A stretch of DNA of 64,000 nt. Origin: Bacillota bacterium. GTDB taxonomy: Bacteria > Bacillota > Clostridia > Acetivibrionales > DTU013. Under the pieces are notes generated by a model, which searched no databases, had not been told where the DNA came from, and worked only from the letters and a program-made list of their open reading frames with translations. The position numbers were made by a program, and so were the translations under genes. Location of the stretch: positions 1 through 64,000 of the forward strand of contig JAEZCO010000059.1 of NCBI GenBank assembly GCA_023433505.1. The letters run 5' to 3'. Below are positions 50,792 to 59,325 of this stretch, piece after piece; positions within the stretch are counted from its first letter, which is position 1; each line of letters begins with the position of its first letter.

Positions 50792-53224
50792 TTAATGCGT
50801 CTGTTCCACTTTGGCGGATAATGGCTGCTCTTCGGCCACCACCAGCTTTTCGCCGTTTTCCCTGGCATCGTGTACAGTATTTTTAACCTTGCGTTTTACC
50901 AGGGCGGTGCTTAAAACCGTGTCCATATCCGAAGCAAGGATGAATTTCAGCTTCTTTCTCACATTTTCGGGGATCTCGTCGATATCCTTCTTGTTATCCA
51001 CCGGCACGATAATGATTTCTATACCCGCCCTGTGCGCTGCAAGAACCTTTTCTTTGAGACCGCCTATAGGCAATACTCTTCCCCTCAAAGTGATTTCGCC
51101 CGTCATGGCAACGTTCCTTTTCACCGCCAGGCCCGTCAAGGCCGAAACCATGGCCGTAGCCAGCGTAATGCCGGCAGAAGGTCCATCCTTGGGTATGGCG
51201 CCCTCAGGCACGTGAATGTGAATATCATACTTGGTGTGGAAATCCGGATCTATTTTCAGTTGCAACACCCTGGACCGGATAAAGCTCATTGCAGCCCTGG
51301 CGGATTCTTTCATCACTTCCCCCAGATGCCCCGTAAGCTCCAGCTTTCCGCTTCCGTTCATCAGAGTAACCTCGATGCTCAGCGTATCTCCGCCCACAGG
51401 CGTCCATGCCAGACCGGTCGCTATACCGACTTCATCGACCTCATTGGCCTTGTCATATCTGAATTTCTTAGAGCCCAGATATTTTTCAAGGCTGCCGCCG
51501 GTGATGGTGATAGATCTCCTGCCCGCGGATACGATGGTCCGCGCCGCTTTTCTGCATACCGCGGCCACTTCACGTTCAAGCGTCCTCACACCTGCTTCTC
51601 TGGTATAATAATTGATAATCCCCCTCACAGCTTCCTCGTCAAATTTCAGATTCCTTTTATTCAGGCCATGAGCCTGAATCTGCTTCGGGACAAGATATTT
51701 GGAGGCAATATTCAATTTTTCCTCCTCCGTATACCCTGAGATTGCTATGACTTCCATCCTGTCCAGCAAAGGCCGGGGTATCGTCTCCAAACTGTTTGCC
51801 GTCGTCAGGAACATCACATCCGACAAATCAAAAGGCAGTTCAAGATAATGATCTCTGAAAGCGAAGTTCTGTTCGCCGTCAAGGACCTCCAGCATTGCTG
51901 ATGCCGGATCTCCCCTGAAATCGCTGCTCATTTTGTCGATTTCATCCAGAAGGATCAGCGGATTCTTTGACGCTGCCTGTTTCAAGACAGTCAATATTCT
52001 TCCGGGCATGGCTCCCACATAGGTGCGCCTGTGTCCTCTGATTTCCGCTTCATCTCTTACGCCGCCCAGGGACATTCTTACATAGTTCCTGTTGAGCGCT
52101 CTGGCGATGGATTTGGCGATGGAGGTTTTACCTACGCCGGGAGGTCCCACCAGGCAAAGGATCGGTCCCTTCAGGTTATTTTGCAGCTTTCTGATTGCCA
52201 GGTATTCAATGATTCTTTCCTTTACCTTTTCAAGGCCGTAATGGTCTTCCTCAAGGATTTCCTCCGCCCGCTTCAGGTCAATGATCTCTTCGGTGGCCGT
52301 GTTCCAAGGAAGATCGAAGATCCAGTCAAGGTACGTCCTGATTACAGAGCCTTCCGCGGATCCCGAAGGCATCTTGAGAAGCCTGTCAAGCTCCTTCAGT
52401 ACCTTTTTCTCCGCTTCTTCGGGCAGATTGGCTTTATCCAGCCTCTCCTTGTATTCCTCCACCTCGCCGGCGACGCCTTCCTTGTCACCCAGTTCGTTTT
52501 GAATTGCCTTGATCTGTTCCCTCAGGTAATATTCCTTTTGCATCTTGTCTATCTGCTTGCGCACACGGGCATTAATATTTTTTTCCACCTCAAGGATCTC
52601 GATTTCCTTCATCAGGATCTCAAGGAGCTTCTCCATTCTTTCGGCAGGATGGAATTCATCCATGATCTCCTGTTTTTGCTCCACCTTCAGAAAAATATTG
52701 GACGCAATAATATCCGAAAGCTGGCCGATATCCTCGACATTCATCACTGACAGCAGGGTATCTGAGGATACTTTGTTGCTGAGCTTCACATATTCTTCAA
52801 AGGTACCGATGACCCTTCTTTTTAAAGCTTCCAGCTCTACCATCTTCGGCTCGTCAAGAGTGATCATCTTTTCCGTAACCTCGGCGGTAAAGAAAGGTTC
52901 GGTTTGCAGGAATTCGCTGATTTCAGCCCTGCTTATCCCCTCCACCAGCACCCGTATGGTATCCCCGGGCAAGCGTAACAGCTGTTTGACTCTTGAAATG
53001 GTACCTACTTTGTAGACATCCTCTTCAGACGGAGAATCATTCTTTGCATCCTTCTGGGTAACGAGGAATATCATCTGATTATTGAGCATTGCGTCATCCA
53101 GGGCTTTAATGGACTTTTCTCTACCGACGTCAAACGTCAATATCATATATGGAAACACGGTAAGCCCTCTTAAAGGCAGCAACGGCAGTGCCTGTTTTTT
53201 TACACTCTTTTTCATGTTTGGCAT
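50792..53224 (-). CDS. lon: ATP-dependent protease Lon
   Basis: 810 residues, normal length: N-terminal substrate domain from L-P-L-L-P-L-R-G, AAA+ module with Walker A G-P-P-G-V-G-K-T-S and L-L-D-E-I-D-K, and the C-terminal peptidase with catalytic S in K-D-G-P-S-A-G and K in G-L-K-E-K-V-L-A. It degrades damaged and regulatory proteins. The ATG at 53224 has GGGATGG 4 bases before; the next ATG (53215) is possible. No HrcA- or CtsR-type operator is evident in front of it. Confidence 0.95.
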   Translation of the reverse strand: MPNMKKSVKKQALPLLPLRGLTVFPYMILTFDVGREKSIKALDDAMLNNQMIFLVTQKDAKNDSPSEEDVYKVGTISRVKQLLRLPGDTIRVLVEGISRAEISEFLQTEPFFTAEVTEKMITLDEPKMVELEALKRRVIGTFEEYVKLSNKVSSDTLLSVMNVEDIGQLSDIIASNIFLKVEQKQEIMDEFHPAERMEKLLEILMKEIEILEVEKNINARVRKQIDKMQKEYYLREQIKAIQNELGDKEGVAGEVEEYKERLDKANLPEEAEKKVLKELDRLLKMPSGSAEGSVIRTYLDWIFDLPWNTATEEIIDLKRAEEILEEDHYGLEKVKERIIEYLAIRKLQNNLKGPILCLVGPPGVGKTSIAKSIARALNRNYVRMSLGGVRDEAEIRGHRRTYVGAMPGRILTVLKQAASKNPLILLDEIDKMSSDFRGDPASAMLEVLDGEQNFAFRDHYLELPFDLSDVMFLTTANSLETIPRPLLDRMEVIAISGYTEEEKLNIASKYLVPKQIQAHGLNKRNLKFDEEAVRGIINYYTREAGVRTLEREVAAVCRKAARTIVSAGRRSITITGGSLEKYLGSKKFRYDKANEVDEVGIATGLAWTPVGGDTLSIEVTLMNGSGKLELTGHLGEVMKESARAAMSFIRSRVLQLKIDPDFHTKYDIHIHVPEGAIPKDGPSAGITLATAMVSALTGLAVKRNVAMTGEITLRGRVLPIGGLKEKVLAAHRAGIEIIIVPVDNKKDIDEIPENVRKKLKFILASDMDTVLSTALVKRKVKNTVHDARENGEKLVVAEEQPLSAKVEQTH

Positions 53225-53406
53225 TTGACCATCCCTTCACAAAATTAAAATCATTGGTTTCTATCTCTATCATTTCTGTACTACATACTAAATCATATTA
53301 ATGATCCGGCTTGTTTATTAACAGACAATTCAATTTCCAATGGGGGCATCCCCCCATACCCCCTCGCTGCGGGCGAAATGAATCCGCTCTGCGCTACACT
53401 TCGTGA

Positions 53407-53528
53407 GCCACGCCTAAACGTGGCGTTTGAACAACGTCTGCTGGGGATTGCAACCCTCCACATATACTACAGCTTATTCATTCGGTAACCCCCGCCTATG
53501 AGGAGGGGGGGACTGTGACGTTGTTCAA
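53407..53528. repeat. Inverted-repeat element of ~100 bp with flanking hairpin
   Basis: Perfect 12-base ends TTGAACAACGTC (53427-53438) and GACGTTGTTCAA (53517-53528) bracket a segment with a CCCCC...GGGGG stem (53489-53509). A GCCACG-cctaaa-CGTGGC hairpin (53407-53424) lies immediately beside it. The form is that of a small non-autonomous insertion. No gene is seen in 53225-53786. Confidence 0.6.
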
Positions 53529-53706
53529 TGGACTCTATTATAACTTTAACAATATTCTTTTTCAATTGTTTTATATGGCATGTCAGGCAAAGCTTTCCCA
53601 AAAAGCAATATTTTCCGCTAAATTCTGCGTAATCGATATATACGATATATACCCTATACTAAGTATCGGAAAAAAGTTTTTTTTAATAATGAGTTTTTAC
53701 AGCCTC

Positions 53707-53760
53707 GTTGTCATTGCGAGCGAACGCAGTGCAGCGCGGCAATCTCAAAGCGCCATAAGG
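53707..53760. repeat. REP-like sequence (GTCATTGCGAGCGAACG type)
   Basis: The text GTCATTGCGAGCGAACG...GCAATCTC is a widely dispersed bacterial intergenic repeat motif. It sits about 30 bases from the convergent-side end of the DUF4129 gene. Only one copy is in the window. Confidence 0.45.
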
Positions 53761-53786
53761 TTGCGCAAAGAAAGTATAAAAGCTGC

Positions 53787-55238
53787 TTAAGCTTTGTGCT
53801 GTTTTTTAGATCCGGAGGATTGGCTGATGATTGCCGATGCTTCGAGATAATTGTTTTCATAGGATGACAGGCTGGTTTTATCAGGGATGCCCCCTCCGTA
53901 GCGGACCTTGTTGTACAGGTTTGTCACGGGAAGCAGCGGTTCGGGCAGCCTGTTGACCCGGTTTGATTTTTTGTATATCTCCAGAGTTGTATCGGATTTC
54001 TCCAACGCTATGCCGGAGGCCTCCAGCATTTGAAGCAAAATCCCATACATCCGCCTTATCCGTTCCACAGGATCGGTTATTTTCCCCAGATCCCGCCTGG
54101 CGCCTTCGATGCTCTTTTTTAAGCTCCGCTGCGATTTGATTTCCTTTAAGGGCTTTATGGTTTCCGATTCATCGTCATACTCGCTGGACGCTGCTGCCGA
54201 CAAAGGTTGACCGAAGGTCCTTTTCAGCAGTTCCGCCAGTTTCTTCAGGAGGCCGGCCAGCTTCTTCAGTAAAAAGGGAAGCAGCTTGTATAAGACATAC
54301 AATATAAGGAAGGCTTTGAAGGTATTGCCCAAAAGGTTCAGGAAAGGATGCACCGCTTCTTCCGCCCCTCCGATAAAGCCAAAATCCGCCGGCGCCTGGG
54401 AATGATTCTGCTGGGTCACCTCCGTTGGCGACAGTATATGCTGCAGGACCCACAAAACCGCCAGGACGATATATTCCAAAATTCGGCGGCCTATCTCCAG
54501 CAATCCCAGAACAACGGATTTCAGATTGAAAAGAAGAAGTATGAAACTGTAAAGTCCCAGAACGGCAATAAGATTAAAACCTCTCATATTTTTAGGCAAG
54601 ATGGATTTTTGAATATACTTTTTGGAATAGATATTGGAATCGATATCCTCCTGATTTTTTATCACAAGATAGATCAGAATATAGAGATATAATATGGCAT
54701 AAAAATACCATTTCAGGTTGTTGGCGGCCTTCACATAATTTGCGGCAATGATTGCCGCCGCCATGATGAAAAAGCCAAAGAGGGCCATAGGGTTCGGAAG
54801 TATGTCGGAATACATCTTATTGGCGTTTTTTAAGGATATCCGGTAAGGAAGGATAAGAAAAAGAATTTCGAAAAGCAGCCTCAGAACCCCTCTTTGTCCA
54901 TAGAAAACCATGGCTGTCAAAACAGGCAGTACAATGGAAAGAAAGCCCGTCACACCGGAAATAAACTGTCCTTTTTCCTTAATATTGAAAAAATACAGCA
55001 GAGCTTTTAAAACCGGCCATTTGGCCGCCGCCTCAAAATAAACGGCGTCTTCCCTGAAGACCAGCCTTCCGGCGGCAAAACCGGCCGACAGCATGGCCAG
55101 ATATATGGCAACCGCCGCAATACCTCCGTTGTAGCCGAAAAACAACACTCTCAGCAGCAAAAGGGCCGGTAGAATAAAAAGATTCAGGGCTACCACTGTG
55201 ACGCCGTTCAAAATTTTCAATCGAAAGGATTCCTTCAT
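53787..55238 (-). CDS. DUF4129-domain membrane protein of the MoxR/DUF58 operon
   Basis: 483 residues: about eight membrane segments in the first ~330 residues, then a cytoplasmic DUF4129-like tail (R-I-R-R-M-Y-G-I-L-L-Q-M-L, then T-L-E-I-Y and Y-N-K-V-R-Y-G-G). Its start overlaps the DUF58 stop (ATGA), so translation is coupled. It is often next to a transglutaminase-like gene, which is absent here. Probably works with MoxR and the DUF58 protein at the membrane. Confidence 0.75.
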   Translation of the reverse strand: MKESFRLKILNGVTVVALNLFILPALLLLRVLFFGYNGGIAAVAIYLAMLSAGFAAGRLVFREDAVYFEAAAKWPVLKALLYFFNIKEKGQFISGVTGFLSIVLPVLTAMVFYGQRGVLRLLFEILFLILPYRISLKNANKMYSDILPNPMALFGFFIMAAAIIAANYVKAANNLKWYFYAILYLYILIYLVIKNQEDIDSNIYSKKYIQKSILPKNMRGFNLIAVLGLYSFILLLFNLKSVVLGLLEIGRRILEYIVLAVLWVLQHILSPTEVTQQNHSQAPADFGFIGGAEEAVHPFLNLLGNTFKAFLILYVLYKLLPFLLKKLAGLLKKLAELLKRTFGQPLSAAASSEYDDESETIKPLKEIKSQRSLKKSIEGARRDLGKITDPVERIRRMYGILLQMLEASGIALEKSDTTLEIYKKSNRVNRLPEPLLPVTNLYNKVRYGGGIPDKTSLSSYENNYLEASAIISQSSGSKKQHKA

Positions 55239-56389
55239 ATAATGTCCTCTGCATACTGCTTCTCCTGATATTTGGGGTCAAGGGTGAAAATATCGATGCC
55301 TTCCGGCTTTGCACCCGCTTCCAATATGTTGTCCAGCATAAGCACCGTTAGCGAATTGCTGCAGGCTTCAAGCATCCTCAGCTGTTCGCATAGGTTCCTG
55401 CTTAGATAGGCCGTTATGACGATGACGCTGCTGTTTTCAATATAAGCGGTTTTTTCCTGCAGAAAGATTTCAAAGTCCTTGACGTTTTTATGGGACAGGG
55501 AGGCCAGTATCTTTAAAAGCCCGGCAATGTGGTCCCTATCTGCAGCTTCTCCCGTAAAGATCATCTGATCCGGAGCGTCCGCCGTACACCCGTTTGTACC
55601 CAAACGTACCGGCGCGCCTGCCGCAAGAGACCTGTCAAGCACCGTTGCCGCAGCCTTGATGCCAAGCTCCACAATGCCTTTATTGACTACATCCGTATAC
55701 TCATAAAGCTGGGATTGCATGTTTAAAAGAATTGTCACTCCCAGCTGTGAAGTAAAATCGTTTTTTCTTACCATCAACCGCCGTTCCCTGGCCGTAGCGG
55801 GCCAATGTATCCTGCACAGTGGATCACCCGGCAGATACTCCCTGGCGCCGGAGACAATAAAGGGGTCGTCGATGATCCAGCGCCTGACGATGGTGTCGCT
55901 TTGCAGGTAATTGACAGGGACAAACATTTCCTCAAGGTCAATGACTTCAGGATAGATGATAATACTGGCGTCTACCCTTACAGGGATGGAATTGGACCGG
56001 ATGTTCAACAAATCGCCGCTGACCAGCGTAACATTTTCCGTAGTAAATACCCCTCTTTTCAAGCATTTCAGCTTCCACTTCCGGGTAGTTTTCTGATAGC
56101 CCTTCAAGACAAAGCTGCTGGTGACACGCCTGCTGTCCTGATGGATGACGGAGCAGGTCCCTGCAAAATCCAGCCAGCGTGAGGAATGAATGTCCACCTT
56201 CAGCCATGGCATGGGAAGAAGCTTTTTATTATAAACGGTTTCAATCAGGAAAATGCTGTCACCTTCATGAGCCTCTTTTACACTGAAGCTGCAGCCGTAT
56301 TCCAGCCTTTCCAGGGCAAATCTGCCGAAAAGCCAGCTCTGAAAGGACAGGCAGAATGCAAGAATCAAACATAAGGCAATTACTTCCAT
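55235..56389 (-). CDS. DUF58-family protein
   Basis: 384 residues: one N-terminal membrane segment, beta-rich region, then the DUF58 motif R-E-Y-L-P-G-D-P-L-C-R-I-H-W near residue 190 and a von Willebrand-like C-terminal part. The GAGGTG ribosome site overlaps the moxR stop. Second gene of the MoxR/DUF58/DUF4129 operon, which is thought to assemble or activate membrane proteins. Confidence 0.9.
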   Translation of the reverse strand: MEVIALCLILAFCLSFQSWLFGRFALERLEYGCSFSVKEAHEGDSIFLIETVYNKKLLPMPWLKVDIHSSRWLDFAGTCSVIHQDSRRVTSSFVLKGYQKTTRKWKLKCLKRGVFTTENVTLVSGDLLNIRSNSIPVRVDASIIIYPEVIDLEEMFVPVNYLQSDTIVRRWIIDDPFIVSGAREYLPGDPLCRIHWPATARERRLMVRKNDFTSQLGVTILLNMQSQLYEYTDVVNKGIVELGIKAAATVLDRSLAAGAPVRLGTNGCTADAPDQMIFTGEAADRDHIAGLLKILASLSHKNVKDFEIFLQEKTAYIENSSVIVITAYLSRNLCEQLRMLEACSNSLTVLMLDNILEAGAKPEGIDIFTLDPKYQEKQYAEDII

Positions 56390-56398
56390 TGGCTCACC

Positions 56399-57352
56399 TC
56401 AAATATCCTCCACCGGAACCGGCACTTTTTTCAATATGTCCGCAACCGCCGTCTCTGCGTTGGCTGTCCCACCGGATATGGCATGTCCCTTCAGCAGGAT
56501 TCTGTGAGCAAGGACAGGGATTGCCATTTGCTTGACGTCGTCGGGAGTGACGTATTCACGGCCGTCAAGCACAGCCCTGACCTGGGAGGCCCTCATAAGC
56601 GCAAGGCTTCCGCGGGGGCTCACCCCCAGGGAAATCCCGTCATTTTTTCGGGTAGCTTCGACGATCTTCATAATATACCCCTTAAGCCCATCCGTTACAA
56701 GGACTTGCTGGAAGGAGCCCCTCGCCTCTATGATTTCTTCGGAAGAAGCGACGCAGCTTAAGCCGGGAAAGGGATCAGCGGCTTGAAATCTGGACAGCAG
56801 ATCCACGCCCTCGTCGTAAGTAGGATAGCCTACTCTGATTCTCAGCAGAAACCTGTCCATCTGTGCCTCAGGCAAGGGAAATGTACCTCGTGTTTCAACG
56901 GGATTCTGGGTTGCGATTACAAAGAAAGGCTGCCGTAAGGGCCTTGTATCGCCGTCAACCGTAACCTGCCCTTCCTCCATGCACTCCAGAAGACTGGACT
57001 GGGTCCTAGGCGTAGCCCTGTTGATCTCATCGGCCAATACGATGTTGGCAAATAAGGGGCCGGGTCTGAATACAAACTCATTGCTTTTCTGGTCAAAGTA
57101 GTTGATTCCCGTCAAATCGGAGGGCAGCAGGTCCGGCGTAAACTGTATGCGCTTGAAATCGCAGTCCACAGACCTGGCCAGGCACTTGGCAAGCATTGTC
57201 TTCCCTACTCCCGGCACATCCTCCATCAGCACATGTCCGGAACAAATCAAGGCCAGAGTGGCCAGATCGATGATGTCATCCTTGCCGATAATGACCTTTG
57301 AAACATTTACTTTGATTCTATCCGCTAACTGCCTTATTTTCTCAAGCTCCAT
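56399..57352 (-). CDS. MoxR-family AAA+ ATPase
   Basis: 317 residues. Walker A D-V-P-G-V-G-K-T-M near residue 47, Walker B A-D-E-I-N-R, the sensor A-T-Q-N-P and a C-terminal lid of the AAA_3 type, with G-V-S-P-R-G. MoxR proteins act as chaperones for metal or complex assembly with a DUF58 partner. The ATG at 57352 (MELEKIRQ) is the usual start and has GAAGG 10 bases upstream; a longer frame to 57388 is not typical. Confidence 0.93.
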   Translation of the reverse strand: MELEKIRQLADRIKVNVSKVIIGKDDIIDLATLALICSGHVLMEDVPGVGKTMLAKCLARSVDCDFKRIQFTPDLLPSDLTGINYFDQKSNEFVFRPGPLFANIVLADEINRATPRTQSSLLECMEEGQVTVDGDTRPLRQPFFVIATQNPVETRGTFPLPEAQMDRFLLRIRVGYPTYDEGVDLLSRFQAADPFPGLSCVASSEEIIEARGSFQQVLVTDGLKGYIMKIVEATRKNDGISLGVSPRGSLALMRASQVRAVLDGREYVTPDDVKQMAIPVLAHRILLKGHAISGGTANAETAVADILKKVPVPVEDI

Positions 57353-57464
57353 TTGAAACAAACCTTCCTTTCGCTGTGCTCGACGCACAAAAGTTATTAC
57401 GTGTCATTCCGGCCTTTGTGAAAAGCCTCCGTAAGCTCCTTTTCCGTAAGATCCTTTGCTGCTC

Positions 57465-58598
57465 TCAGGATGACACTGCCGGTATGATATATTTCTTTAA
57501 GGCTTCCATGCGCATCTCATCGGTTAAAGGGACCGGCGTATCCGGGGTTGCAGTCAAAACCACCACCAGGTCGAGGTCGGGAATCACATTGATGCTCTGT
57601 CCGCCGTATCCCAGGGCCGAATACATATAATGGCCCGTTTCTCCGTTAATCCACCATTTATAACCGTAGCCGTTGACAAATCCTTTGTTCTCTTCCTTGT
57701 TAAAGTCGTACCGGACTGCGGTAGATTGTTCTACCCATTCTTCAGGCACAAGCTGCTTGCCCTCCCATTTCCCTTTATTCAGGTAAAGGCAGCCGAATTT
57801 GACCATATCCCTGGGTCTGAGGAAAAGGTTTGCATAGCCGGTATAGTAACCGGACGGGTCCCGGGACCATTTTTTATCCGTTATTTTCATGGGCTGGAAC
57901 AGGTATTTCTCGGCGAGGTCATAGGTGGTCATGCCGGAAGCTTCGGTTAACAGCGCCGACAGCATATGGCTGGCAGAATTGGCATATTGGAACTTCTCAC
58001 CGGGCTTGTAGTTCAGCGGCAGTTGAAAGGTGGCTTCCAGCCAGTTTTTACTGTTGGTCCATTTGGACAGGTCTTCCACAAACCCCGGCGTCATGGTCAA
58101 AAGATTTTCAACCGTAATATCCCTCCAGCCCTTGTCTGCCGCATTTGAAACATATGTCGGGAAATACTTCTCCAGTTTGTCTCCGGGCCCTCCGATAAAG
58201 CCCTCCCGGATCGCAATACCTGTTATTGAGGAAATAACGCTTTTTGTGACTGAAAACACGTTATTGTAGCTATCCGGACCGCTGTCATCGGAATATTTCT
58301 CATGAACGATGGCCCCATGACGCACAACGATGAAGCTGCAGGCGGAAGTATTGAAAAACAGGCTGTCGGCCTTATTTAAAAGCTCCGGGTCCATCCCCTG
58401 CTCCCGGGGCGTCGATACGGCTGCCGGGTCGTCGGGGACTTCCTTTTGCTGCTTTTGGTATGCTTTCATATCTGAAAAAAAGGCAGGAAGCGATATGGCA
58501 AATGATATGCATAGAATTATCCCTATTGCAATCAGTTCACGAAGGGTTTTGCCCGATAGATTTTTAAAAAAATTTTTTATTCTGCCCGGCAAATTCAA
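57465..58598 (-). CDS. Beta-lactamase-fold serine hydrolase (class C type)
   Basis: 377 residues. One membrane segment near 20-40, then a beta-lactamase-like domain with S-V-T-K (SxxK, near residue 118), Y-A-N-S-A (YxN) and Y-G-G-Q near the end in place of the H/KxG triad. Such enzymes include esterases, D-aminopeptidases and carboxypeptidases; substrate unknown, location outside the membrane. The start is TTG at 58598 with AAAGGA. Co-directional with and 112 bases upstream of the moxR gene. Confidence 0.85.
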   Translation of the reverse strand: MNLPGRIKNFFKNLSGKTLRELIAIGIILCISFAISLPAFFSDMKAYQKQQKEVPDDPAAVSTPREQGMDPELLNKADSLFFNTSACSFIVVRHGAIVHEKYSDDSGPDSYNNVFSVTKSVISSITGIAIREGFIGGPGDKLEKYFPTYVSNAADKGWRDITVENLLTMTPGFVEDLSKWTNSKNWLEATFQLPLNYKPGEKFQYANSASHMLSALLTEASGMTTYDLAEKYLFQPMKITDKKWSRDPSGYYTGYANLFLRPRDMVKFGCLYLNKGKWEGKQLVPEEWVEQSTAVRYDFNKEENKGFVNGYGYKWWINGETGHYMYSALGYGGQSINVIPDLDLVVVLTATPDTPVPLTDEMRMEALKKYIIPAVSS

Positions 58599-58793
58599 AA
58601 AATCATCATCCTTTGCAACGCTTTAATACTATCATTTGTCATTATGCATGGCAAGTAGACTTTTTCCGGTAATAGGTAGTTTTTTTTGTGACTAAACCCT
58701 ATGAATATGAAAATACTATGAATATGAGCAGCAAAATCACGTATAAATCCCCATATGCCTTATGCAGGCAGACTAGGGGGACGGAGGAATTTT

Positions 58794-59207
58794 ATGGACG
58801 ACAGAAACAGACAGGAAACCGGGCAGGACGAAAAAGACTTGCGGCATACAGGAACTTCTGGCGGCAATACCGCAGCCTATGCCGATCATTCTATCCCTTT
58901 ATGGTATATAAAAGCCAGAAACTCCATTTATTATGTTCTGGGTGTAATCGAAGTGCTTCTGGCCTTCCGATTTTTGTTCAAGCTTCTGGGAGCGAATCAA
59001 GCCAGCGGCTTTGTCTCCTTCATCTATACGGTTACAGGAATACTGGCAGCGCCTTTTAAAGGTATTTTCAGCACCTTCGTCACCGAAGGCCTGTCTGCCC
59101 GGTCGGTTTTTGAACCTTCCGTCCTTATTGCCTTTATCGTATACGCAATCATTGCCTGGGGACTGGTGAGGCTTATACGGCTGAAAGCCGCCAGAGACGG
59201 CCATTAG
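58794..59207 (+). CDS. YggT-family membrane protein
   Basis: 137 residues: a hydrophilic, charged N-terminal ~45 residues, then two hydrophobic regions (Y-Y-V-L-G-V-I-E-V-L-L-A-F-R and V-L-I-A-F-I-V-Y-A-I-I-A-W), as in YggT-like proteins, which are implicated in osmotic stress or cell division. The ATG at 58794 follows GACGGAGGAA; the longer upstream frame has none. A terminator follows. Confidence 0.75.
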   Translation: MDDRNRQETGQDEKDLRHTGTSGGNTAAYADHSIPLWYIKARNSIYYVLGVIEVLLAFRFLFKLLGANQASGFVSFIYTVTGILAAPFKGIFSTFVTEGLSARSVFEPSVLIAFIVYAIIAWGLVRLIRLKAARDGH

Positions 59208-59245
59208 ACAATAAGACAATAAAGTTCATCGTCAAGAGCATGCGA

Positions 59246-59284
59246 AGGGGGCAATCAGGCTATACCGCCTGCTGCCCTCTTTTC
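59246..59284 (+). terminator. Rho-independent terminator after the YggT-family gene
   Basis: AGGGGGCA...TGCCCTCT with inner GGC/GCC pairing, then TTTTC. Confidence 0.75.
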
Positions 59285-59325
59285 AGCTTTCAGTTTTGCC
59301 TAAAAGCCTGTCTATCTTCCTGTGC

